Positions 1-12,245 are shown, counted from the stretch's first letter. The stretch is 64,000 nt of DNA from Pelobates cultripes (GCA_933207985.1 OW240912.1:82330022-82394021); one strand, 5' to 3'. Notes: generated by a model from the letters alone, not told the origin. Program-made: numbers and translations.

Positions 1-94
1 GCAGATCTTCATATGCAATAATAAAAAAAAAAATTTTGAACTTTTTATGAAATTGGTCTAAAAAAACAACAACATGGCTGCCCACATGTGATAG

Positions 95-230
95 GTGGCC
101 AGCAGGGGAGGGCTGGCAGCCTTAGGCCTGTGGGGCAAATCCAGCCAAGTGGCCCACTGCACCAAGAGGAGGGTAAACACCTTTCCCATGTGATTGAAAG
201 GGGGGGTGGGGAGGCAGTCACCTAAACAGA
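95..230 (-). repeat. Dispersed repeat module, minus-strand copy
   Basis: Bases about 95-170 match the reverse complement of about 20140-20225: both contain the same block about lost or gained 'gccagccctcccctgctg' next to 'aggcctaaggctgcc'. The copy is followed at once by a CA-rich array, an association that recurs elsewhere in this window. The family is not identified. A short open frame here is not convincing as a gene. Confidence 0.55.
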
Positions 231-231
231 C

Positions 232-789
232 ACTCAATGACAGGCACACACACACTAGCTGATTTGGCACACACTAAAAAACACACACTCACTGACAGGC
301 ACACGCACACACAGAAAGACACACTGTTACAGGCAGGCATACTGGCTCACACACACACACACAGACAAACTGGCACACACACACAGAGACATACTTGCAC
401 ACACATAGACATACTGACACACACAGACAGACATATTGGCACACACACAGAAAGGAACTGTCACAGGCATACTGACTCAGACAGATAGACATACTGACAC
501 ACACACACACACAGGCATACTGGCTGACACACACATACACACAGACAAACTGGCATGCACACAGACATACTTGCACACACATAGACAGACATACTGACAC
601 ACACATACACAGGCATACTGGTGGCTGACACACACACACACACACAGACAAACTGGCAAACACAGAGATATACTTGCACACACATAGACAGACATACTGG
701 CACGCAGGCAGACAGACATACTGGCACACACACACAAAGACATACTGACACACACACACACACACACAGACACACTCATACACACACAT
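232..789. repeat. CA-rich microsatellite/minisatellite
   Basis: Over 550 bases are built from 'cacacaca', 'agacatactg' and 'gacaaactgg' words, with a loose higher-order period of a few tens of bases. Several long open frames on both strands translate as Cys/Val- or His/Thr-only strings and are artefacts of the repeat. Confidence 0.9.
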
Positions 790-815
790 ACACCCAAACT
801 TTACACTTTTAAAAC

Positions 816-1110
816 CAGTAGACAGGGGCTGAGTAAGGGGATAGGGCTGTAGTGGGGGGACAGGGGCTGTAGTGGGGGGTATATGCTGTAATTGGGGGTT
901 TAGGAAATGTGGGGGGAATAGGGGCTGAAGTAGGTTGATGGCTACAATGTGGGAAAGGGGCTGAGGAGGGGACAGGGGCTGACTAAGGGGACAGGGACTG
1001 AGGAGGGGACGGGGCTGACCAAGGGGACAGGGCGGAGGAAGGGTAACAGGGCTGAGGAGGGGGGACAGGGGCTGAGGAGGGGGGACAGGGGCTAAGGAGG
1101 GGAATAAAAA
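816..1110 (+). repeat. G-rich minisatellite
   Basis: Tandem variants of 'ggggacaggggctgagga' fill this stretch. The plus strand has many runs of three to six G and could form G-quadruplexes. No coding potential is seen. Confidence 0.8.
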
Positions 1111-1200
1111 AAACTAAAGTGTATTCCCCCCTCCCTGAGTATTACCTTGGCCAGGGAATGGTGGGCAGAAACCAGCAGCAGCCAGCAGGGAGTGAAGTCG

Positions 1201-1323
1201 GCCTCTCTTGATGTCAGGAGGAGGGGGCGTGACTTCCTCTGCTCTTCTCCTAAACTCCCCAGCGGTCCTGTGAGAAGAGCAGTGGAAGTCACGCCCACTC
1301 CGCCTGACATCATCAGGAGAGGC
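1201..1323. repeat. Short inverted repeat (foldback)
   Basis: Arms at about 1201-1249 and 1272-1323 are reverse complements with a few mismatches. Each arm contains 'gggcgtgacttcc' followed by 'tgctcttctc'. The spacer is about 22 bases. The symmetry suggests a MITE-like foldback element or a palindromic repeat unit; the family is not identified. Confidence 0.7.
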
Positions 1324-1608
1324 CGGCCGACTCCACTGACTGAAGGGAGAGAGGTTATTTGAAAAATCTGAGTCCTCAGCCAGAAGCAGAGGCAGAGGAT
1401 TCAGATTTTTCATTTTTTTGCTGGATGTGGCGGCCCTGGGTTTAGGGCGGCCTGGGGGGCAATTGCCCCCCTGACCCCTTCCCAGCCCGCTCCTGGTGGC
1501 CAGCCACAAAAACAAGCAAGCAGCACATGAACATATATGGAATACATATTGTGTTTAACAAGAACACCTGAACAAATCTGAATCTATGTAAATCTGAATG
1601 AGATTTAC

Positions 1609-1864
1609 ACCCATGATGGCATACCATTTGCAAAATTAGACTGCCCAAGGTATTGCAGGTGGGGTATGTCCAGTCTTTTGTAGTAGCCACTTAGTCACAA
1701 ACACTGGCGAAAGTTAGCATTCATGTTTGTTTTTGTGTGAAAAAAGCAAAAAACTAATGTTTGGCCAGTGTTTGTGACTAAGTGGCTACTAAAAATGACT
1801 GGACAAACCCCATTTTGCAATACCTTGTGTTGTCTACTTTTGCATATGGTATGCCATCATGGGG
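1609..1864. repeat. Foldback element with ~120-bp arms
   Basis: The left arm (about 1609-1722) and right arm (about 1755-1864) pair over words such as 'agtggctactaaaa', 'ccagtgtttgtgactaa' and 'atggcatacca'. A related single arm occurs at about 32520-32600. The long-armed hairpin with little internal sequence fits a MITE/foldback transposon. No transposase is present. Confidence 0.75.
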
Positions 1865-1895
1865 GTAATTCTTATTCCTGGGCTACCATACGGTC

Positions 1896-2820
1896 TCAAA
1901 AGGCAACATAACCAATCTGGCAAATTTCAATGTGAAAAAAATTAATTGCAAGCCTTATATTTGACTTTCTAACTTTCCAAAACACCATCAATCTATAACA
2001 GTGAAAAAAGTTTTTTGTTTTTAAATGCAAGCTATTGTGACACCAGATATGAGTGGCACTGTGAACTGGCAGAGGTTGGCAGAGTACATGCTGTAGGGCT
2101 GACACACCCGCTTTGAGACAACTAACTGCTATTCAATCTATAACAGTGAAAAAAGTTTTGGGGTTTTTAAATGCACGCTATTGTGACACCAGTGAGTGAG
2201 TGGTGGCACTGGGCAAGTGGGCACAGTATACGCTGCGAGCCTGACACACAGACGCTTGCAGACAACTAACTGCTATTCAATCTATAACAGTGAAAAAAGT
2301 TTTGGGGTTTTTAAATGCACGCTATTGTGACACCAGTGAGTGAGTGGTGGCACTGGGCACAGTATCCACTGTGAGCCTGACACAACCGCTTTGAGACAAC
2401 TAACTGCTATTCAATCTATAACAGTGAAAAAAGTTTTTTGGTTTTTAAATGCACGCTATTGTGACACCAGATAAGAGGGGCACTGTGAACTGGCAGAGTA
2501 CACGCTGTAGGCCTGACACACCCGCTTTGAGACAACTGCTATTCAATCTATAACAGTGAAAAAAGTTTTTGGGTTTTTAAATGCACGCTATTGTCACACC
2601 AGATAAGAGTGGCACTGTGAACTGGCAGAGTACACGCTGTAGGGCTGACACACCCGCTTTGAGACAACTAACTGCTATTCAATCTATAACAGTGAAAAAA
2701 GTTTTTTGTTTTTAAATGCAAGCTATTGTGACACCAGTGAGTGAGTGGTGGCACTGGGCACAGTATCCACTGTGAGCCTGACACAGAACCTGGCAGACAA
2801 CTAACTGCAATTACATTACA
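1896..2820 (+). repeat. Satellite-like tandem repeat, ~132-145-bp unit
   Basis: The word 'caatctataacagtgaaaa' recurs at about 1989, 2134, 2278, 2412, 2544 and 2680, giving spacings of 145, 144, 134, 132 and 136 bases. Each unit also carries 'gctattgtgacaccag' and 'ctgacacacccgctttgag'. The array begins in a dispersed repeat (1896-1990) whose opposite-strand copy is near 32375-32480, and ends in a poly-A tract at 2823-2839. Confidence 0.85.
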
Positions 2821-3123
2821 CAGAAAAAAAAAAAAAAAAGCAGACTGATGTTCTAGCCCTAAAAAGGGCTTTTTGGGGTGCCGGCCTTACAGCAGAGATC
2901 AGATGAGTCCTTCAGGACTGTAATGGACACTGTATACCCTAACCTAGCTATGCATTTCCCTATCTAATCAACAGCAGCTACACTTTCCCTCCTCTCACTA
3001 AGCATGCAGCTTGAGAATGAATGTAAAATGGATGCTGTCCAGTAGGTGGGAGGGTCTGCTAGGGAGGGTGTGCTGCTAATTGGCTGGAATGTATCTGCTG
3101 ACTGTGAGGTACAGGGTCAAAGT

Positions 3124-3246
3124 TTACTCAATGATGACGAATAGGGGGCGGATCGAACCACGCATATGTTCGCCCGCCGTGGCGAACGCGAACATGCTAT
3201 GTTCGCCAGGAACTATTTGCCAGCGAACAGTTCGGTGCATCACTAG
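3124..3246. mobile_element. hAT-like MITE fragment
   Basis: The stretch is full of nested 'ttcgc/gcgaac' inverted words and ends in 'ttcggtgcatcacta'. That resembles the ends of the better preserved element at 21327-21516 and the fragment beginning at 55109. I could not place a clean left end or a target duplication, so this is a decayed or divergent copy. Confidence 0.5.
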
Positions 3247-4834
3247 TGCTAATATGTACGGTGCTAGCCAGGGCCTGAAATTGTGACACAGTGTTCCGGA
3301 TTTCTCCCATCCTCTACCAACTCCCCCACCCCCATTTTTTTCCACAATAACAATTTCCTACACACTTTACTATTAGCCCAAGACTATTTAAAAATATAGT
3401 TAGTGTAGTGGTTTCATAGGACCGTTCGAGTGTAGCCATAGACATCCGAAGGCAGACACCCTAACTAAAATGATAGAAGGGGAGACTCATTCAAAATGTT
3501 TATTTCATAAGAGGATATTTCAACAAAGTGTTATTGAAACAAGGGAAAGTGTGTAGGATGAATCTAAAAGAAAATCTAACTTTATTGTGGAATTTCTATG
3601 CTTTTTTACCATTGTTTTTCTTTATTTGTTTTTGTTGGACCATGTGATTAAATAAAGAGTGTAAGAAAATATGGAATTCTAAACTAGCATTTTTCAAGAT
3701 GGCCCATTTATACAGAACTGGGCTGCATTTCAGTTCCCCCAAAGAAAATTCCCTATTGAGTTCCAGTTTCCTTTTGAATATAAATGGTTGTATTGCTATC
3801 AAACAATTCTCCTAGTGCACTCATTGTTAAGTCAGTTATGTTTTATTATCCACTACATTACTAATCTTACTCAAATCAAATGTAAACAGCCACTGTTGTA
3901 TCTTGGATTAAAAAAAAATATCACACTTTCCCTTTTTATTTAAAAAAATATAATTTAAAATTGTCCCTCAATAAAATTAAATATGGAAAAACATTCCTTG
4001 TTGCAGTCTGATGTTTCTAATGTTTGATTTGTATAAAAGCTGTCGTATATGCTGCTATATAATATAAATAAATATATATACCAGTTGGATATAGAAATAA
4101 AATTAAAAAATAGTTGTCATGGAAATTCCCACCAACCAATAAGGACATGTCATTTTTCACTTCAATAACAGATAACAAAGTGGAAATATACTCACAAAAA
4201 TATTTTGGGACTTTCCCTCGATGTGCACATTTACAGTACAGATGTGAAAATTAGTGGTAATTGGATACAGGAGTTACAGCCCATCCGAGTGAGAAAAATG
4301 CTGTATCCTAGTATGTATGAGCAGTTTTATTGATTGAAAATGAAAGAACTACTGATTCGAGAATGCCAAATAGCATAAATTCCTAATTTTTACTGCCTCA
4401 TAATTACTTTCAAAACATCATATTACATTTTCCAGAATAAAAAACTGACCAAAGACTACATATTACAACACATGGGCATAATAATGGAATTGATCATATT
4501 TATAGTATCATGAAACAGAAAATGTTGCCAAAAGACAGAGCATGCCCTTATAACTGCTTGACTATGATGTATTATTTATACTTTTCACAATTTCTGACAT
4601 ATTTTTTTTAGAGAACTAGATAAGCATTTACTTTGTGGAAGCTATATATCCGGGAGGGAGAGGAGGGATGGGAGGGGGCGGGGGGAGGATGTTCAGTCAA
4701 GCTGAAAGCTTTAATTTTCACCAAACTCTTCTGATTAATATTGAGTATTTCTGTGCAATTCTTTGCAGTACTGACTATAAAGATCTGTTGGACAGCAGAA
4801 TTTACTTTTTAATATTACACATACATACTTTAAG
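3247..4834. other. AT-rich spacer, no gene seen
   Basis: The stretch is AT-rich with homopolymers and short open frames only. A short G-rich patch lies at about 4645-4690. I see no coding, RNA or recognisable transposon signal. Confidence 0.6.
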
Positions 4835-4977
4835 GTAGATCCCCAGATGTTGTGGAACTACAACTCCCGTTGATGCTTTGCATGCCTTTGGAATGACTTT
4901 ACAATAGCAAAGCATCATGGAACATCTGGTTTTAAAACATCTTGAGATGTACCTATTGGGCACCCCTGCTCTAAGGT
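4835..4977. mobile_element. Foldback MITE ('actacaactccc' type)
   Basis: The left arm 'ccagatgttgtggaactaca' (about 4842) and following 'tgatgctttgc' are mirrored by 'gcaaagcatcatggaacat' (about 4906-4925). The outer parts 'gtagatcccc' and 'gggcacccctgctctaagg' look like transposon edges. The family resembles widespread vertebrate DNA-transposon MITEs, but I cannot name it. Confidence 0.6.
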
Positions 4978-5604
4978 AACTGATAGAAAGGAGGAACGGT
5001 CACCTAGTATAAAATCCAAGTCAACACTGGAACCTGAGGAAACTCTTCAGTGTTAAATAGTTCATGCAATGACAATTTGACACTTATATAAGGTGAAATA
5101 AGAAGATGCCAATGGACATTGTGCACCATAATCATTTCATTGTCATGAAGTGGTTTTGGGGGTTATGATGCGGTGCCCACAGCATTCCTTTAAACTCTTC
5201 CTTTGAACTCAATTGGTGCTGTTAACCATAGCGACAACCAATAATTTCCTGTTGCTAGAGGTAGGATTGTGATGTTGGGAAGAAGCAACAGTAGCAACAG
5301 GCACTTTAGCGAGTAGTCAGTAAAACTTTGCAAAAAGATTGGAAACAAGCCCTTCCAGTCTTTACTAGAAGTCAAAGGGCACGCGTGTAACACATGAACA
5401 CTGAGTGCATACTTTAGCTCACAAAATGGTATTTACCGTCAGTCATTTTTTGTGCAGTGTTCCTTGTATTTTTTACACAAAGAGCACGAAAAAGTAGCAT
5501 GAATCTCAAAACTGTAGGAAAAGTAAAGAACAATTTACTGAGAATCCATTTTTTATTCCACTGTGCCGAGCACACGTGCCATGGTTACAAATCACAGCAA
5601 CATA

Positions 5605-6023
5605 TTAAAGGGACACTATAGCCACCCAGACCACTTCAGCTCATTAAAGTGGTCTGGGTGCACTGTCCCTGTGCCCCTTAGTCATGCAGTGTAAAACATT
5701 GCAGTTTTAGAGGACTCTAGGTCCCCTAAATGACGCTGGATGTCCTCACACTCTGCATTAGGACCTCCAGCGTCAGTGAAATTCTCACAGGCAAGCATCG
5801 AGTCAATGTTTTTCTATGGGGAGGGCCTAAGGCGCTTGCAGCACTCGCGGCACATGCGCTTTAAGTTCTCCCTATCAGATGACGTCGCAGCGCCGACCCA
5901 GCACGTAAGAGAGTAAATAAAGGGTTTTAATCCTCTATGTTCCACAGGTGGGGGTAACGAGGCAGGGCAGCAGACAAGAGAATACTATAGTGTTAGGAAT
6001 ACAACTCTATAGAATCCCTTTAA
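5605..6023. mobile_element. TTAA MITE (T2/Kolobok-like), complete
   Basis: It begins TTAAAGGGACACTATAG and ends in the near-complement TATAGAATCCCTTTAA. Subterminal 'ccagaccacttcagc' and its complement form a local hairpin at the left end. The ends fit the TTAAAGGRR termini and TTAA target of the amphibian T2/Kolobok group. It is about 419 bp with no transposase, so it is non-autonomous. Relatives occur at 22677, 25981, 30127, 34879 and 37391. Confidence 0.8.
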
Positions 6024-8119
6024 TTCTCACTGCCACAGAAATACCAAAGTGTGTTTACACATAAACTCTAAATCACATGCAAAATCCTCTCCACTTCAGA
6101 GAAGTCTTAAAAGAAGCACGAAAAATGCAAGCACACGTATTTTCTACTTAAAACTGTAAATCAGATTGTTAATTACCACCATTGTATTAGCGGTGGGAAT
6201 GGTGCTTATAGTAATTACATTTTGCTTGTTCTATTTATTAATAGTACAAATAATGCAATACATGTTAATTGTGCTAAAATATTTGACATGAACTTGCCAT
6301 TTCCAAATTAGCTCCAAATATTATTAGCTTATCAACAGGAATGATGCCGTGCCATGTTATAATAGTTGTTTTACAAAATAATTTCTTAATGTGATATTTA
6401 CACTTTTATAAAATTATGGTAAACTAATTTGGATGATCTATGTAGTTGAAAATTAATTTCGGGATAGGAAATGTCAGAACTTCAATATTTAAAAATATAT
6501 ATATCGATTTTACATCCAGTCAACCACCTTTGGATATGTTTGGCAATCACTGTTTATGTAACTTTGATGAAGACCTGTGAAGGTCAAAATATTTTTAAAT
6601 AGCTGAAGGAGGAGTTCAAACCATACTTTTGCTTACTTACAAGTTGGCTGACTTTGAAAACCGCAACAGATGGGACAACCTGTGATTTATTGGGTTTTCT
6701 GAGTCATTAAAGTCTCAGAACGTGTTTCAGACTTTGTAGTCTTAGATAGAACAGATAAAGAATGAGGAATATTCAGAACAACATTGATTCTGCTCATAGG
6801 TTAGCTGCTCCAACACTTGGTGAGCAATTTATGTATATGAATTCTTCACAGTACGGACATCAACAGGATCATATATGAATAATTTGCATTCTTGTTTTGA
6901 ATTTTTTGGTAACGCACTTAGGTATGTTATGTGGGTGTGTAACTGACTTCTATATGTATCACAGCTGTTATATGGTTGCTGTATGTGATAAAGGAATTAT
7001 GTGAGTACTATCTATAGTTATGAGCATTGTATGTGTTGTATTGAGTTGTTATAGGTTATGTAGCGTTCATGTGGAGGTTACATGTGTTATGGTAGTCATG
7101 TGAATGCATGTGATATTGTAGCAATGTGCATGTGCTTTGGCGCAGCATTCAATGTGTATAAGAGATCAATTCAGTGAATTATTTAAGTATAGTTTATGGG
7201 CATAGCATGTCTGGTGATGGTTCTAGTCTGGTTGCCAAAAGGCATGAATTGTCTGATTCCCAATTGCTTTGTTATGCTAGACTAAATATGAGGAGACCTG
7301 TTGTTTTCAGATTGGGCTTTCCCAATTAATTGATTATAGATGAATTAAGAGCTGGGAAAAGTAATGGGAGAACTTGGTCAGTCTGGAACCTTACCATAAA
7401 CCTGGGAGCAAAGTGTTTTCTCTAAAAGCTTCCTGTTTTAAAGCTGGTATGCCAGGTATTCATGAGACATGCCAGATGGTATTGCTCTATTTTTTAGCAA
7501 GCTCCTATAGCAGAGAAGTAATCAACCTTAATGATCGGTTATGTTCCTCTATTGTCTGCCATAGGATAGGTGATTGGACAGACCTGGGGGCATATTTCAA
7601 CCCTGGAGTGGCTCTCCACCTCCATCATCTTTGGAAGCAACACAGATATGTTAGGTCTCAGTACTGACCATGGTTATGTATTATGGCATTCTACTCAATG
7701 CAACTTACAGATCCCCTTGGATTTGCACATGCTACACTTTATAGTCACTGAGAATGGAGAAGTAACCACTTTTGGAAAGCTCTGTTTGAGAGACTACAAT
7801 TTGTGTAGATTAACATTCACATCCTAAAATAGGACCTAGCCACTCTGGAAACCTTACTGTGGATTGTACCCGGCTAAACTTTTTGCATCAAACAATCAGT
7901 CAGTGGTACTTGCCATTATAGCAGCCCAGTTTGTTATAATGAGGCAAGGTGGGGTATTTTTCTAATACTGATTTAAGAGCTCTTATTCCAGCCACAACCA
8001 ACGTAGTACTAGATCCTACAGTCACTCTTCAAAACAAAGCAGATTGCCCAGTGACACAATCATACCCACTCCACTAACTACATCTAAGACCCATGAGACT
8101 GAGCAACAAAAAGTAGTCA
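6024..8119. other. Non-coding spacer, no gene seen
   Basis: The stretch is AT-rich. Open frames near 7374-7830 are short, overlap each other in two frames and carry no recognisable domain. A 'gatgaagacct...aggtc' hairpin at about 6563-6590 resembles a decayed hammerhead core but lacks the GAAA element. Confidence 0.5.
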
Positions 8120-8122
8120 CCA

Positions 8123-8733
8123 TTACTCTGAACAAAGTGGGGGGGGGGGGCATGGATCAGTTTTGAACCGGGGTACGCCACTGATTGGAAGGGGAGGAAG
8201 AGAGGTTAGAGATCTCTTTCCTGATTGTAGAAATCTTCTTAGTGAAGTGAGTTGCAAAGTTTGAGGCGGATAGAGTGGTAGGGGGAGGGGGAGGGGGAGC
8301 AACAGGGCGAAGGAGAGCATTAAAAGTGTGAAATAGACATTTGGGTTGACGGGACAGTGTGCTTATGAGGATGTTAAAGTCATTTACTTTTGCAGAGGAT
8401 AGAGCCAGAGTATAGGAGCGTGGCATAAATTTATAGTGGAGGATGTCCGGTGCAGAGGAGATTTTCTCCAACAGCAGTTCTGGAACATTTTTTAAGATAT
8501 CGGGTCAGCTTGATGTGCCAGGATTGTAATTGGGAACGCTTGCTGCGTTTAAATGTAGGAGGTACCATGATGTCAAGTAGAGAGGAGAGAATGGAGTTGT
8601 AGAGTGAGGTTGCAGAGTTGGGGCAAGTGAGATTTGAGATGGGTAAAAGGAGAGTTTGAAGTTTGGTGGAGGTTTCTGCGAGACTGGAGAGTTGAGGGTG
8701 GTGAAATTTGGGTACGGGGTACGCTGATGTCAA
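8123..8733 (-). pseudogene. LINE polyprotein fragment (L2/CR1-like), frameshifted
   Basis: Two minus-strand frames, 8733-8431 and then 8471-8157, read as one broken polyprotein. Residues such as SLYNSILSSLLDIMVPP, LFHTFNALLRP and FATHFTKKISTIRKEI match the style of the linker between the endonuclease and reverse transcriptase of L2/CR1-type LINEs, which typically has an 'lf..in.ll.p' block followed by 'f..ff..ki..ir'. The shift between frames near 8431-8471 and the lack of catalytic domains mark it as dead. Clade assignment is tentative. Confidence 0.55.
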
Positions 8734-8819
8734 AGGTCAGCAGACGGTGGGCAGATAAATAGATTTCCAGACAATGGTTTGTATTAGCTTTGAATATATT
8801 TGTATAATGCTATCATATC

Positions 8820-8822
8820 CCC

Positions 8823-8853
<31 letters not shown>

Positions 8854-9092
8854 CTGTCAGTGAATGCGTGTTTGTCAGTGAGTGTGTGTGTATGTCTGTC
8901 TGTCTGTCAGTGTGTGTGTGTCTGTCAGTGAGTGTGTCTCAGTGAATGTGTGTATGTCTGTCAGCGAGTGTGTGTATATCTGCCAGTGAGTTGTGTATGT
9001 GTGTGTCTGTCTGTCAGTGAGTGTGTTTCAGTGAATGTGTGTATGTCTGTCAGCAAGTGTGTGTCTGACAGTGTGTGTGTCTGTCAGTGTTG
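8820..9092. repeat. TG-rich microsatellite
   Basis: A pure (tg)n start is followed by 'tgtctgtcagtgagtgtgtg' variants with a loose 20-40-base period. Open frames through it are repeat artefacts. Confidence 0.9.
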
Positions 9093-9639
9093 TAATGGTC
9101 GCGGCTGGACAGTGGAGGACCTGGAGGTGCACAGAGGCACGCAATGCCACGTCACATTCCGACGTGACGTCAATGTGCTCCACCTTCACAGGGTTTCAAG
9201 AAGTAGCAGGAGGATCCACTTTGGAACAGGTGCGGACCGTGCCATTGGGGGTATACCAGAGGCCGGTGCTATTTTGTACTAACATTTTACATGGTGAGCA
9301 ATGTCTTTGTGAAAAAAACTCCATGAAAATCAATTAGTTAAATCTCACCATGAGCTTTTTGGCCATATTTTCACAAAACTTTGGTCCCAACTGACAGAGG
9401 AAGTTTGCATCAGGGCAAAGGTAGACACACAATCAATTATGAATAGACTAGCTCACAAGCTGACCGGGCATGCTTCATAAGAGCTCCTCCTAGAATGTGC
9501 TATATTTCAGCCAAAACTACGAAAATGCAGCTGCAAACTGCTCAGAGCCAAGCATCGAAGACACTTTTAACAGAAGGGACACAAAGGGTCCCAAAATAAT
9601 AACATTTGCAAGTTCATAACACTATCTGGCCCTGAGGCC

Positions 9640-10430
9640 TACCAGGATTGCAGGCCCGTTAGCAGGGAGAGGCGGCCGATCTCCCGCTTCGGACAGAGCC
9701 TCCTGAAATGAAACTTCTAGAGCCCCTTTACCTCCCCCCTTTGGACTGGTGGGGGTTATCCCAGTCCCCACTGGGAACACTAAATACTCTGCGGTGGCAA
9801 GCACAATCTCAACCGCGTGGCGAATCAAAGATGGCTTCTGCGCTGAAACCCACACTGAGTCAAGCAGACCCTGAGAGCCTAGATTGGGTAACAAGCCTTA
9901 AGGCCATATTTGACAATCTGTGCCAAGACTTCTGGACTCATATGGCATGTCGCTCGGCCACTCCAGCCTCACCGCAGACTCAAGCAGCGGCTTCAGCTCA
10001 CTGTCCCTCCTTTGGCTGGCTGCCCAGGCAGGGCCATAACCTCCCAGACATCCATACACCCGTGCAGTGCGCCAAGTTCCACACCGATGCAAAGCTGCAA
10101 AGCAGATACCACACCAGATGCTGAAGAAGGGCGTTTGACCACATGCTGGCAGCCACTCGGCAGGCAGTTTGGATTCCCTGGATCTCGTGCCTTGAGGAGA
10201 GGATCTCCACATCACTACCTGATACCCAGGAAGGATGGGCGCACACGAGAGGGCCGCATGGTGTGCAGGTCCACAGAGCTCTCGTAAGCCGACTGGGGGC
10301 TTGGGGGAGTGGTTTGTGGTAGATTTGCCAGTATGCAGAGACTCCGCTTCACACACACCAAGACAAGCCGTAGGTGGGGGTGGGTTTAGAGGCCAGTATG
10401 TAAAGCTAGTTGCTTATGTATGTTAAATTG
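9640..10430 (+). repeat. Unclassified interspersed repeat with short ORF
   Basis: This stretch resembles about 27900-28600. Both carry a 'gagaggcggccg/gtggccg' block, then an open frame with a phrase like IFDNLCQDFW (here) or LFDNFWWQLE (there). A frame starting at an ATG near 9831 reads MASALKPTLSQADPE before decaying. It may be the 5' part of a LINE or other retroelement, but I do not recognise the protein and do not assign a function. Confidence 0.45.
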
Positions 10431-10462
10431 TTTTTCTTTACATCTTTCAATAAGCTGTAACC

Positions 10463-12245
10463 CTCAAGCAGGGCCGGCGCTTCCTATAAGGCTAACTAGG
10501 CAGCCGCCTAGGGCGCCATATAGGAGGGGGCGCACTGTGCCCTCATCGCCGGCCTTAATGCTGCAGCTGCCTTAATGCTGCAGCTGCCTGCCTCTCTCCT
10601 CACCTCCCCTTCTCTGTGGCGTGGCCAAGCTTCTCTCCGGTCGCGGTACAGGAAAATCCGTTTGGAGGTGGGGGGGAGTAAAGAGACCACACGGAGGTGA
10701 GGGGAGTAAAGAGACCACGGGGGGAGTAAAGAGACCGGAGGGGAAGGAGGAGACCGGAGGGGGGGAGTAAAGAGACCGGAGGGGGGGAGTAAAGAGACCG
10801 GACAAAGAGACCACAGGAGGGGAGAGTAAAGAGACAACAGGAGGGGGGGAAAGAGACCACAGGGAGGGAGTAAAGAGACAACAGGGAGGGGGGAGTAAGG
10901 AGAACCCAGGGAGGGGGGGAGTAAGGAGAACACATTGAGGGGGTGGAGTAAGAGACCACATGGAGGGGGGAGTAAGGGAGAACACATGGAGAGGGGGGAG
11001 TAAGGAGAACACAGGGAGAAGGGGGGAGTAAGGAGAACACATGGAGAGGGGGGAGTAAGGAGAACACAGGGAGGGGGGAGGTGAGGAGAACACAGGGAGG
11101 GGGGTATGAGAAGAGACCGCTAGGGGAGGGGGGGGAGAGGAGAGACCACTAAGGGGCAGGGGGGAGCTCTAAGGGATGGAAGGGAGAGCTCTATAGGACA
11201 TGGGGCGGGACAGGGAGCTCTTTCACACTACGCGTGCACACGCACAATGCATCCCTATACATACACAGAAACACACAATGCATACCTACACACACATGCA
11301 AACACACACTGCTTCTCTTACATACACACAGAAACACAATGCATCTCTTACACTCAATGCACCCCTTACAGACACACAGAAACCATAAGCACAAATATTA
11401 GATCCTCTACAATAACACATAACACATCCCCTACACACTCCACTCCCTGTGAGCGAACTCATGGGTGAAACTTATAAGTGGACTTATGGGTGGGCCTTAT
11501 GGGCATACTCAACATCAGGCCCTGGGGCCCAGACCTTGATCTCTGTAAGGGGCCCAAAAAAATGGAGCTGCACTGCTGGGGCAGGTGGGAAAGACGCCAA
11601 ATAAGAGATAACACCCCAGACACTCAACATGCCACACGCAATCACACCACACCCCCACGTGAAGATCAACCACACGCAACCTAAAGAACGACCCAAACGC
11701 ACCAATACACGCAGATCCCAACAGACGCATCAAGAAGCCGAAAAACCTCTAACACACGCAAAACAAGTAGGGACCAACTTATCGCAACAAATACACAACG
11801 AGGCTCAACCACATACCAGAATACCCACCACAATCTCCAAACACAATACACGCACATGTTTAGGTGCCAACAACCAGCAATATACGTCAGATGATTATGA
11901 TGCGAATGATATGATTAACCCGCCTCTGCGCAGGCAACCAACTGCTATGGTTAATGTAATGAGAACCACGCCTCTGCGAAGGCAACTATACGCTACAGTA
12001 AAGAAAGATCGTTAACGAAGCTTATGACATGACACCAATAAAAATATTTAAAACAAAAAATGGAGCTGCTTCCTGTTCTCCCAGAACATTGAATTTTGTG
12101 ACCACAGTTACAAACAGCCTCTAGAGATCCTGTTCTACACCAGACCAGTGGAGCCAGACTGCAACCAGAGCCCATCACCATCCTCATCTGATTGTAAGTA
12201 GGCAATCTAGTATATTATTAGTGACACTAATCTCTAATTTACCTC
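10463..12245 (+). repeat. Composite repeat copy 1 carrying minisatellite and microsatellite
   Basis: It begins 'agggccggcgcttcctata', continues into a purine-rich minisatellite (about 10660-11160, 'gggggagtaaagagacc' and variants), then CA-rich words with 'aatgcat' (11220-11400), then unique sequence. A second copy at 18588-19366 shares 'gggagctctttcacac', the 'aatgcatccctatacata' array and the downstream 'attgaattttgtgaccaca' block. Both copies run into the left end of a TTAA MITE, so the MITE was already present when the unit spread. The element class is unknown. Confidence 0.65.
11572..12054 (+). mobile_element. 5'-truncated L1-type insertion with target duplication
   Basis: The insertion splits composite copy 1. 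The flanks repeat 'tggagctgc' preceded by an A-run (11556-11571 and 12055-12069), while copy 2 has the site once, uninterrupted, near 19200. The insert ends 'aataaaaatatttaaaac', with a polyadenylation signal near its 3' end. An open frame (11629-12015, 128 codons) has no domain I recognise and may be the 3' end of a LINE ORF or chance. A- and C-rich composition and simple truncation fit target-primed reverse transcription. Confidence 0.7.

Noticed and set aside
237..812. Long open frames rich in Cys/Val or His/Thr in the CA array
   Set aside because: They are translations of dinucleotide repeats in several frames on both strands, with no start context or domain.
6540..6600. Hammerhead-like hairpin 'ttgatgaagacc...ggtcaaaa'
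   Set aside because: The GAAA element is AAAA and stem I cannot be found, so at most a dead relic.
8932..9337. Frame of about 116 codons after the TG array (9100-9280 part)
   Set aside because: The non-repeat part is short and shows no domain; 'acgtcacattccgacgtgacg' here is a small palindrome only.
10508..11093. Three overlapping Pro/Leu/Ser-rich frames of 155-173 codons
   Set aside because: All come from one purine-rich minisatellite read in three antisense frames.
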